A DNA stretch of 64,000 bases, taken from the NCBI RefSeq assembly GCF_019634775.1, contig NZ_JAHCAS010000001.1:248001-312000 (forward strand), read 5' to 3'. The notes under the pieces were generated by a model. That model worked only from the letters and a program-made list of their open reading frames with translations, ran no database searches and had not been told where the DNA came from. The first letter of the stretch is position 1, and every line of letters starts with the position of its first letter. Below, one piece after another: positions 43,531-50,951 of this stretch. Position numbers and translations under genes: made by a program. The DNA comes from Dokdonella sp. GTDB lineage: Bacteria; Pseudomonadota; Gammaproteobacteria; Xanthomonadales; Rhodanobacteraceae.

Positions 43531-44226
43531 ATGAACCAACCTGCCATCCTGCTGGCTGACGACGACCAGGAACTCGCTGCCCTGTTGCGCGACTTCCTGG
43601 TCCGCGAAGGCTTCGACGTGCGCATCGCCAACGATGCCGAATCAGCGATCGCACGTGCGCGCGAAACCGCATTCGACGCGATCGTGCTTGACGTCATGCT
43701 GCCCGGCCGCTCCGGCCTCGACGTGCTGCGCGAACTGCGTCGCGAATCGGCCACGCCGGTGCTCATGTTGACCGCGCTCGGCGAGGACATCGACCGCATC
43801 CTCGGCCTCGAACTCGGCGCCGACGACTACATCCCCAAGCCATGCAACCCGCGAGAACTCGCAGCACGCCTGCGCGCCGTGCTGCGCCGCTCGCGCGGCG
43901 AAGGCACCGACGTGCTGACCGACCTGCGTGTCGGCCGCATCGCCCTCAAGGCGGCCTCGCGCAGCGTGAGCGTCGATGGCACGCCAATGGCGCTGACCTC
44001 GACCGAGTTCGACCTGCTCGCGCTGCTCATGCGCGAAGCCGGCCGCGTGGTCAGCAAGGAACGCATCTCGCAGAGCGTGCTCGGCCGCCCGCTCGGCCCC
44101 TACGACCGCTCGATCGACGTGCATGTCTCGAACCTGCGCAAGAAGATCGCCGAAGCCGGCGACGACAGCGCACCGATCACCACGATCCACCGCAGCGGCT
44201 ACCTGCTGCGGCAGCCCGAGGCCTGA
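43531..44226 (+). CDS. OmpR-family response regulator (CpxR-like)
   Basis: A 231-residue two-component regulator. The receiver domain has the acidic pocket D10-D12 in LLADDDQEL and the phospho-acceptor D54 in IVLDVMLPG. A winged-helix DNA-binding domain occupies residues ~130-228 (LTSTEFDLLALLMREAGRVV, RSIDVHVSNLRKKI). Sequence and pairing resemble CpxR, which controls envelope stress responses. The sensor kinase starts 1 base after the stop codon. The start at 43531 suits the family. Confidence 0.92.
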   Translation: MNQPAILLADDDQELAALLRDFLVREGFDVRIANDAESAIARARETAFDAIVLDVMLPGRSGLDVLRELRRESATPVLMLTALGEDIDRILGLELGADDYIPKPCNPRELAARLRAVLRRSRGEGTDVLTDLRVGRIALKAASRSVSVDGTPMALTSTEFDLLALLMREAGRVVSKERISQSVLGRPLGPYDRSIDVHVSNLRKKIAEAGDDSAPITTIHRSGYLLRQPEA

Positions 44227-44227
44227 C

Positions 44228-45595
44228 GTGCGCAGTCTGTTCTGGCGCATCTTCGCTGCGATCTGGCTCGGCAACGTCGCCGTCATCGTCGCCTTCGCCT
44301 GGATCATGGCGGTGAGCTTCGAGACCGAACGCGTGCCCGGCCTCGAGCTCACGCGCATGCAGGCGGTGATGGATGAGCAGTTGCGTCGCCTCGATCGCTC
44401 GGCACGGCGCGCCGGCGCCGAGCGCGTCGACCAGTCGCTGCGCATCGCCGCGAACATGGGCCCGGTCGAGTTTTATGCCGTTGGCGCCGACGACCGCGAC
44501 CGCCTCGGCCGGCCGCTGTCGACCGAGGTGCTCGCCGCCGTCGCCACGACGCGCGCCGGCACGCCGGTCGAGACCGAGCGCATGCGCAGCGTGGCCAGCC
44601 AGTTGCGCGACGACGATGCGCCGATCGTCTTCGTCGCCGCGGCCGAAGGCAGTCTGATCTTGCGCGCGATCACGCGCGGACCGGTCGGCGGCTGGATGCA
44701 GATCGTCCTTGCGCTCGTGGTCAGCGCGATCGTCGGTGCGCTGCTGGCCTGGACCGTGGCCGCTCCGCTGGCCCGTATTCGCGCCAGTGCGCGGCGCTTC
44801 GCCGAGGGTGACCTGGATGCCCGTGTCGGCGAACTGCGCTTCGGCGGCAGCACCGAAATGACCGCACTGGCCGGTGAATTCGATCGCATGGCCGAACGCA
44901 TCAAGGCCTTGGTCGAAAACAATCGTCGTCTCGTGCGCGACGTCTCGCACGAACTGCGTTCGCCGTTGGCGCGCCTGCGTGTTGCCCTCGAACTTGCGCG
45001 CGGCCAGGGCGCGGCCGCTGTGGAAGCCTCGTTCGAGCGCATCGAGCGCGAATCCGATCGCCTCGAATCGATGCTCGCGCAGGCAATCGAGCTGTCACGC
45101 CTGGAAACCGGCATTGAGCCGCGCCGTGAGCACATCGCCCTGGACGAACTCGTCGAGGACGTGATCGCCAATGCCGACTACGAGGGCGGCCCACGCGGGC
45201 GCAAGGTCGCATTCGTCACACGCGAACCCATCGCCCTGGACGGTGTGCGTGACGCACTGATGAGCGCGGTCGAGAACATCGTGCGCAATGCACTGGCCTA
45301 TACCGCCGACAACAGCAGCGTCGAAGTCACCCTGCAGGGCGAGGGCGGCGACGCCGTGCTGCGCATCCGCGACCATGGCCCAGGCGTCGCCGAAGCCGAC
45401 CTTCCGCGCATCTTCGAACCCTTCTATCGCACCGACGCCGCGCGTGCGCGCAGCAGTGGTGGCACCGGCCTGGGCCTCGCCATCGCCTTTCGCGCGATCG
45501 CCAACCACCGCGGCACGGTGGTCGCACGCAATGCCGATGGCGGCGGCCTGGAAGTGGTCATCCGCCTGCCGCGGGATGAAGCGGTCAGCCTGTAG
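44228..45595 (+). CDS. Sensor histidine kinase (CpxA-like)
   Basis: A 455-residue inner-membrane kinase. TM1 is at residues ~9-29 (IWLGNVAVIVAFAWIMAV), a periplasmic domain follows to ~155, then TM2 (MQIVLALVVSAIVGALLAWT), HAMP, the dimerisation domain with H241 in DVSHELRSPLARL, and the ATPase domain (NALAYT, DHGPGV, GGTGLGLAI). It starts with GTG immediately after the response regulator stop. The periplasmic sensor is not recognised beyond the CpxA-like layout. Confidence 0.92.
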   Translation: MRSLFWRIFAAIWLGNVAVIVAFAWIMAVSFETERVPGLELTRMQAVMDEQLRRLDRSARRAGAERVDQSLRIAANMGPVEFYAVGADDRDRLGRPLSTEVLAAVATTRAGTPVETERMRSVASQLRDDDAPIVFVAAAEGSLILRAITRGPVGGWMQIVLALVVSAIVGALLAWTVAAPLARIRASARRFAEGDLDARVGELRFGGSTEMTALAGEFDRMAERIKALVENNRRLVRDVSHELRSPLARLRVALELARGQGAAAVEASFERIERESDRLESMLAQAIELSRLETGIEPRREHIALDELVEDVIANADYEGGPRGRKVAFVTREPIALDGVRDALMSAVENIVRNALAYTADNSSVEVTLQGEGGDAVLRIRDHGPGVAEADLPRIFEPFYRTDAARARSSGGTGLGLAIAFRAIANHRGTVVARNADGGGLEVVIRLPRDEAVSL

Positions 45596-45671
45596 GAGAC
45601 GCCTTCGGGCGTGATGTTTCTTCGTTGTGGCGTTGGACAACAGGAGCATCACGGCTGGAGCCATTTCCTAC
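45592..45671. repeat. Paired hairpin repeat (GTAGGAG type) after the CpxA-like gene
   Basis: GTAGGAGACGCCTTCGGGCG (continuing TGATG) at 45592-45616 and an inverted partner GCATCACGGCTGGAGCCATT (continuing TCCTAC) at 45646-45671. The first unit overlaps the stop codon of the kinase gene. A further GGGCTCCTAC at 45711-45720 may be a stray arm. Confidence 0.7.
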
Positions 45672-45761
45672 GGCCATTTCGTACGGCCGCTCGCCGATCG
45701 CGCAACGGGTGGGCTCCTACGTTATCTTTCCCGGGTTCTCCATCCGCCACCGCGCGTACGC

Positions 45762-47084
45762 ATGTTCCCCGATCCTGTTTCCCGCCCACGCAGTGCTGGC
45801 AACAGCTGGCCGCATGGACCGCGCCAGCTGGTCACCACGCTGACCTGGCTGCGCCTGTGTGCGGTGGCGGGCCAGGCGCTGACGGTGGCCGTCGTCGCCG
45901 GGCCACTCGGCATGCCGGTGCCAGCCGGGCCGCTGCTCGGCGGCATCATCCTGCTCGGCACCTTCGCGATGTTCGCGTTCTGGCGCCTCGAGCTGCGCTG
46001 GCGGGTCAGCGAGGCCGAGTCGGTCGTGCATATCGCCATCGACACGATCGTGCTCGGGTATCTGCTCTACCTGTCCGGGGGCGCGACCAATCCGTTCGTG
46101 TCGCTGCTGGTCATGCCGATCACGCTGGCCGCGACCGCTCTGCCACTGCGCTCGGTGGCCATCGTCGCGACGCTGGCGGTGGCGGTATACCTCGCCCTCA
46201 TGCGCTGGCACCTGCCCTTGCCAACCCAGCACGCGATCGGCACGCCAAGCGGGTTCCGCCTGCACATCATCGGCATGGCGATCAGCTTCGCGATCACCGC
46301 AGCAATGCTCGGATTCTTCATCGCCCGTCTGGCCCGCGCCCTGCGTGCGCGCCAGGCCGAAGCCGAGCACGAGCGCATGCGTGCACTGCGTGACGAGGGC
46401 ATCCTCGCCATCGCCACCCAGGCGGCAAGCACCGCGCACGAACTCAACACGCCGCTGTCGACGATGAGCACCTTGCTCGCCGAACTGGCGCGCGAGCACG
46501 CCGCCGATCAGGCGCTGGCCGCCGACATCGAGCTGCTGCGTGGCCAGGCCGCGCGCTGCCGCGACATCCTGCGCGAGCTGGTCAAAGTCGGCAGCAACCA
46601 GCTCGCCGGCGCACCCGAAGCAACCACGATCGGCGCCTTTGCCGCGACCGCGCTCGATTCCTTCCGCTTGCTGCGCCCCGAGATCGACGTGAACCGCACG
46701 CTCGATCCACGCCTCGAACGCCATCCGATCCAAGTCGTGCCGGCGCTGCGTCACGCCCTGATCAACCTGCTCAACAACGCCGCCGATGCCTCGCTGGCAA
46801 ACGGCTTTTCGGTGGTCGAACTAGACATCATCGAGAACGACGACGAGTTCGAGATGCGCATCCGCGATTTCGGCAAGGGCATGGCGGCCGGCACGCAGCC
46901 GACCTCTGGGCTGCGCTTCGAGACGACCAAGCGCGACGGCCTTGGCTTGGGGCTGGCCCTGGCCAAGGCAACCGTGGAACGCTTCGGCGGCAGCCTCGCC
47001 GCCAGCGCCGCGCGGGATGGCGGAACCGAGCAGCATTTGCGTCTGCCACTGTCGACACTGGAAAATGGCCGGCATGAACACTGA
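45762..47084 (+). CDS. regB: RegB/PrrB-type redox sensor histidine kinase
   Basis: A 440-residue kinase with about six N-terminal transmembrane helices. The RegB hallmarks are all present: the quinone-linked GG-x-x-NPF motif (GGATNPF, residues 106-112), the H-box STAHELNTPLSTM with H226, and the redox-active cysteine C266 in QAARCRDILREL. The ATPase domain (LLNNAADAS, IRDFGKGM, GLGLGLALA) closes it. In the family, oxidising conditions switch off the kinase through the Cys and ubiquinone. regA starts within the last few codons. Confidence 0.93.
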   Translation: MFPDPVSRPRSAGNSWPHGPRQLVTTLTWLRLCAVAGQALTVAVVAGPLGMPVPAGPLLGGIILLGTFAMFAFWRLELRWRVSEAESVVHIAIDTIVLGYLLYLSGGATNPFVSLLVMPITLAATALPLRSVAIVATLAVAVYLALMRWHLPLPTQHAIGTPSGFRLHIIGMAISFAITAAMLGFFIARLARALRARQAEAEHERMRALRDEGILAIATQAASTAHELNTPLSTMSTLLAELAREHAADQALAADIELLRGQAARCRDILRELVKVGSNQLAGAPEATTIGAFAATALDSFRLLRPEIDVNRTLDPRLERHPIQVVPALRHALINLLNNAADASLANGFSVVELDIIENDDEFEMRIRDFGKGMAAGTQPTSGLRFETTKRDGLGLGLALAKATVERFGGSLAASAARDGGTEQHLRLPLSTLENGRHEH

Positions 47085-47631
47085 GAACCGCGACCGCATC
47101 CTGGTCATCGATGACGACACCACCTTCGTTCACGTGCTCGCACGCGCGCTGACCGCGCGCGGCTTCGAGGTGCGAGGCGTGCACGACAGTGCCTCCGCAC
47201 TGGCCGCCTGCGCCGAACTTGCACCGAAGTACGCCGTGCTCGACCTCAAGCTCGGCAGCGAGAACGGGCTGGCCCTGATCCCGCAACTGCTCGCCGCGCG
47301 GTCCGGCCTGCGCATTCTGCTGCTCACCGGCTATGCCTCGATCGCCACGGCGGTCGAGGCGATCAAGCGCGGCGCGCACGACTACCTCGCCAAACCGGTC
47401 GAGGCCGACCAGGTCGTGCAGGCCCTGCTCGGCGAATCGAAGCACAACGACATCGAGCATCTGCCGGACGCACCGCCGCCGCTCAAGCGCCTCGAGTGGG
47501 AACACATCCAGCGTGTGCTCGCCGACTGCGACGGCAATATCTCGGAGGCCGCGCGCCGGCTCGGCCTGCACCGGCGCACGCTGCAACGCAAGCTGGCCAA
47601 GCGACCGGTGCGCGAGGCGCGCGCCCCGTAG
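47074..47631 (+). CDS. regA: RegA/PrrA-type response regulator
   Basis: A 185-residue regulator, the exact size class of RegA. The receiver domain has D13-D15 and phospho-acceptor D57 (AVLDLKLGSENGLALI). After a Pro-rich hinge (LPDAPPPLKRLEWEHIQR) comes the highly conserved Fis-type helix-turn-helix GNISEAARRLGLHRRTLQRK. It overlaps regB by 11 bases if the ATG at 47074 is used; an ATG at 47065 is the alternative. RegA homologues control respiration, redox enzymes and, in some bacteria, carbon and nitrogen fixation. Confidence 0.93.
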   Translation: MNTENRDRILVIDDDTTFVHVLARALTARGFEVRGVHDSASALAACAELAPKYAVLDLKLGSENGLALIPQLLAARSGLRILLLTGYASIATAVEAIKRGAHDYLAKPVEADQVVQALLGESKHNDIEHLPDAPPPLKRLEWEHIQRVLADCDGNISEAARRLGLHRRTLQRKLAKRPVREARAP

Positions 47632-47833
47632 CAGATCCACGGGGGCTCACGGCCGGGGCGGCAATGGCTGGCGCAATCGATCGCGAACTACGGCACGCCC
47701 ATCTGCATCACCCACTCGCACCGCCCCTGCACGACTGCAGCGCATGCATCCGTCGTGGCAGTTGATCGACGTCAAGATGTCGATGCTGCGGGCGCACAAA
47801 ATACGCGCGCCGTTTTCGAAACCGCTTCACTAG

Positions 47834-48601
47834 ATGGCTACCGAACTGTTCCGCAAGGGCGACCACTATTGCGTCGCCTTCCATGACCTCGTGCGCGGTG
47901 ATGATGGCGTGCAGGCCAACCAGTTCCTCGTTGTCGATGGCGACGAGTCCGCGCTGATCGACCCAGGCGGCGCACTGCTCTACACGCCGCTCAGCATGGC
48001 CTTGGCGCAGTACGTGCCGCCGCGCAAGCTGACCTGGATCTTTGCCTCGCACCAGGACCCTGACATCATCGGTTCGGTCGATCGTTGGCTTATGTACACG
48101 TCGGCGCGCATCGTCTGTTCGAAGCTGTGGGGCCGGTTCATTCCACACGGCGTGCCGCACTATCAGAAGGACAGCGGCACCGACCGCTATCTGCTGCTCG
48201 GTGACGAAGGCGGCGACATCCGCCTCGGCGGCAGCCACATGCGCGCGGTGCCGGCACACTTCCTTCACAGCGTCGGCAATTTCCAGTTCTACGATCCGGT
48301 CAGTCGCATCCTGTTCAGCGGCGACCTCGGCGCGTCGATCGCGGAGGCACCGTACGCCCCGATCGCCGATTTCGACGAGCACCAGCAGACGATGCTCGGA
48401 TTTCATCGCCGCTACATGGGCTCGAACCGTGCGTGTCGTGCATGGGCGCAGCGTGCGCGCCGGCTCGACATCGAAATGATCGTGCCGCAGCACGGCCCAC
48501 CGATCGCCGGCAGCGAGAACGTACGTCGCTTCATCGCCTGGGTCGAGACCTTGGTCTGCGGCAACGACCTGCTGGTCGAGGAAGCGCCAGTGTTCGCCTG
48601 A
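47834..48601 (+). CDS. Metallo-beta-lactamase-fold diiron (ODP-type) protein
   Basis: A 255-residue protein resembling the oxygen-binding diiron (ODP) branch of the metallo-beta-lactamase fold, as in flavodiiron proteins but with no flavodoxin domain. The metal-site motif is FASHQDPDIIGS (H73, D75, D77), with HFLHSVGNFQFYDP, LFSGDLGAS and VPQHGPP supplying further ligands. It is 202 bases after regA on the same strand. Oxygen or nitric oxide chemistry is suggested by family and location, not shown. No strong ribosome binding site precedes the ATG. Confidence 0.8.
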   Translation: MATELFRKGDHYCVAFHDLVRGDDGVQANQFLVVDGDESALIDPGGALLYTPLSMALAQYVPPRKLTWIFASHQDPDIIGSVDRWLMYTSARIVCSKLWGRFIPHGVPHYQKDSGTDRYLLLGDEGGDIRLGGSHMRAVPAHFLHSVGNFQFYDPVSRILFSGDLGASIAEAPYAPIADFDEHQQTMLGFHRRYMGSNRACRAWAQRARRLDIEMIVPQHGPPIAGSENVRRFIAWVETLVCGNDLLVEEAPVFA

Positions 48602-48660
48602 TACCCCGTGCAGAACCGCGCGGAATGTTCCGCTCGATCCAAGGCAACGGCGTCAGCGCC

Positions 48661-49614
48661 TCAGCCCACATCTCCGGCAAGGATCGCCGCATGGGCGATG
48701 CCGTCGGCACCGATCCAGCCTCGATACATGCCATCGGTGTTGAAGGCGAGGCTGAAGTGTCCGGCGGCGTCGATCGCGATGATGCCGCCGTCGCCGCCGA
48801 GACGCGGGATCTCGTGGTCGATGACCGCCGCGGCCGCTTGAGCCAACGTGCTGCCTGCGTAGGCGATGCGTGCGGCGATGTCGTGGGCGACGGCGGCGCG
48901 GATGAAGTATTCGCCCCAGCCAGTCGCCGAGACGGCGACGCGGTCATCGGCCCAGGTGCCGGCGCCGATCAGCGGCGAATCGCCGACGCGTCCCCAGCGT
49001 TTGTTGGTCATGCCGCCGGTCGAGGTCGCCGCGGCGAGATGACCCTGCGCATCGAGCGCGACCGCACCGACCGTTCCGTAGTGGATCGCGCGCCCCTGCT
49101 CGGACTGTTCGCCCGCATGCTCCTTCGCGATCGCCTCCTGCAACTGCTGCCAGCGCGTTTCGGTGCGGAAGTACGCCGGATCGACGCAGGCGGCGCCGAC
49201 ATGGTGCGCGAACGCCTCGGCACCCTCGCCGATCAGCAGCACATGGTCGGAACGCTCCATCACCGCGCGCGCAAGCGCGACAGGATTGCGCACGTGGCGC
49301 ACCCCGGCCACCGCACCGGCTCGGCGCGTGGGTCCGTCCATGACCGAGGCATCAAGCTCGTTGATGCCCTCGTGGGTGAACACCGCGCCATGCCCGGCGT
49401 TGAAGTGCGGCGAATCCTCGAGCACGACGACCGCCGCCTCGACCGCGTCGAGGGCGCCGCCACCAGCGGCGAGGATGGCGTGGCCGGCCTGCAGGGCACG
49501 CGTGAGATCGGCCTTCACTTCGGCTTCGATCGCCGGGGTCAGCGTGGCGCGGATGACGCCGGCACCACCGTGCACGAGCAGGAGGGGCGGACGGGACTGG
49601 GCGTTCGTGGTCAT
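48661..49614 (-). CDS. Isoaspartyl peptidase / L-asparaginase (Ntn-hydrolase)
   Basis: A 317-residue plant-type asparaginase (IaaA-like) that autocleaves before a Thr nucleophile. T181 in HYGTVGAVALD is the expected nucleophile, with the alpha-subunit region LLVHGGAGVIR and NAGHGAVFTHEG and the beta-subunit TSTGGMTNKRWGRVGDSPLI and SATGWGEYFIR. It hydrolyses isoaspartyl dipeptides and Asn. No signal peptide is seen, so it is cytoplasmic. It lies 34 bases after the tesA stop, on the same strand. Confidence 0.93.
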   Translation of the reverse strand: MTTNAQSRPPLLLVHGGAGVIRATLTPAIEAEVKADLTRALQAGHAILAAGGGALDAVEAAVVVLEDSPHFNAGHGAVFTHEGINELDASVMDGPTRRAGAVAGVRHVRNPVALARAVMERSDHVLLIGEGAEAFAHHVGAACVDPAYFRTETRWQQLQEAIAKEHAGEQSEQGRAIHYGTVGAVALDAQGHLAAATSTGGMTNKRWGRVGDSPLIGAGTWADDRVAVSATGWGEYFIRAAVAHDIAARIAYAGSTLAQAAAAVIDHEIPRLGGDGGIIAIDAAGHFSLAFNTDGMYRGWIGADGIAHAAILAGDVG

Positions 49615-49648
49615 GGTGGATCCGTTCGTTGGCACACCGTGGCCACCC

Positions 49649-50263
49649 TCACTTGCGCAGCGCGGCCTCGAGCGCGGGCCAGACGTTGTCGAGCAATGTC
49701 GGCTGTGCGGCGGCGGTCGGATGCAGGCCGTCGGCCTGCATGAGTTCCGGGTCGAGGGCGACGCCATCGAGCAGGAACGGGACCAATGGCAGGTTGAAAT
49801 CACGTGCCAAGTCACGATACATGGCACGCAGGGCATCGCGGTACTGCGGCCCGTAGTTGACCGGAATCTCGATGCCGAGCAGCAGCACGCGCGCGCCGGC
49901 ATCATTGCCGAGAGTGATGATGCGGGCAAGGTTCTCGCGCGGCGCCGCGATCGGCAGGCCGCGCAGGGCATCGTTGGCACCGAGTTCGACGACGAGTACC
50001 GCCGGCTCGTGCTCGGCGAGGAGCTTCGGCAGGCGCGCGAGCCCACCCGCCGTGGTCTCGCCGCTGATCGAGGCATTGACGACCTCGCGCGCGGGCGCGG
50101 CCTCGGCCAGGCGCTTGCGCAGCAGGTTCACCCAGCCGTCGTCGCTGCGGATGCCGTAGGCGGCCGACAACGAATCGCCCAGCACGAGCACCGGGCCACC
50201 CGTGGCCAATGCCACCGGCGGCCACGCAATCAACAGGACCAACCACAGGAAACCGCGCCGCAT
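49649..50263 (-). CDS. tesA: TesA-like GDSL esterase / lysophospholipase
   Basis: A 204-residue SGNH hydrolase with a signal peptide (FLWLVLLIAWPPVALA|TG), so periplasmic. The catalytic Ser lies in VLGDSLSAAYG, oxyanion Gly and Asn in VNASISGETTAGG and ELGANDALRG, and Asp-His in ADGLHPTAAA. Family members act as thioesterase I, protease I and lysophospholipase L1. Its ATG occupies 50261-50263 on the minus strand and overlaps the plus-strand ATG of the ABC gene at 50262, so no intergenic space exists between these divergent genes. Confidence 0.92.
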   Translation of the reverse strand: MRRGFLWLVLLIAWPPVALATGGPVLVLGDSLSAAYGIRSDDGWVNLLRKRLAEAAPAREVVNASISGETTAGGLARLPKLLAEHEPAVLVVELGANDALRGLPIAAPRENLARIITLGNDAGARVLLLGIEIPVNYGPQYRDALRAMYRDLARDFNLPLVPFLLDGVALDPELMQADGLHPTAAAQPTLLDNVWPALEAALRK

Positions 50264-50951
50264 GACTGCCCAATCCGCTACCGTTCTCGAGGCGCGCAAG
50301 CTTAGCAAAGCCGTCGACGGCCCCGATGGCCGCCTTGTCATCCTCGATGGCGTCGACCTCGCCGTCGAGCGCGGCGCCAGTCTCGCCATCGTCGGCGCCT
50401 CCGGTTCCGGCAAAACCACCCTTCTGGGCCTGCTCGCCGGTCTCGACAGCCCGAGCACGGGCGAAGTGCGGATGGCTGGGCAATCGCTCGGCACGCTCGA
50501 CGAGGAAGCGCGTGCACGCCTGCGCCGGCGCCTGGTCGGTTTCGTGTTCCAGTCGTTCCATCTCTTGCCGGCGCTGACGGCGGAGGAGAACGTCATGCTG
50601 CCGCTCGAGCTCGAAGGGCGTGACGACGCACGCGACCGCGCCGCGAAGGCGCTCGCCGACGTCGGCCTCGGCCAGCGCCTGCATCACTATCCGCGCCAGC
50701 TTTCCGGCGGGGAACAGCAGCGCGTCGCCCTCGCCCGCGCCTTCGTGCACGGGCCTGAACTTCTGTTCGCCGACGAACCGACCGGCAACCTGGACCAGCG
50801 CACCGGCGTGGCGGTCACCGATCTGCTGTTCGCGCTGAACCGCGAGCACGCCACGACCCTGGTCCTCGTCACCCACGACACCAGCCTCGCCACGCGCTGT
50901 GCACGCACGCTGCGCCTGCGCGACGGCCGCGTCGTCGGAGGCGATGCATGA
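50262..50951 (+). CDS. ybbA: ABC transporter ATPase (YbbA-like)
   Basis: A 229-residue ATPase of the LolD/MacB/YbbA group. Walker A GASGSGKTTLLG, Q-loop FQSFHLLPALT, signature LSGGEQQRVALARAF, Walker B ELLFADEPTGNLD and switch VTHDTS are all present. The RBS AGGAAA lies 9 bases before the ATG, inside the divergent tesA coding sequence. It overlaps the permease gene by 4 bases. The divergent tesA-ybbA pair is also seen in E. coli. Confidence 0.92.
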   Translation: MTAQSATVLEARKLSKAVDGPDGRLVILDGVDLAVERGASLAIVGASGSGKTTLLGLLAGLDSPSTGEVRMAGQSLGTLDEEARARLRRRLVGFVFQSFHLLPALTAEENVMLPLELEGRDDARDRAAKALADVGLGQRLHHYPRQLSGGEQQRVALARAFVHGPELLFADEPTGNLDQRTGVAVTDLLFALNREHATTLVLVTHDTSLATRCARTLRLRDGRVVGGDA

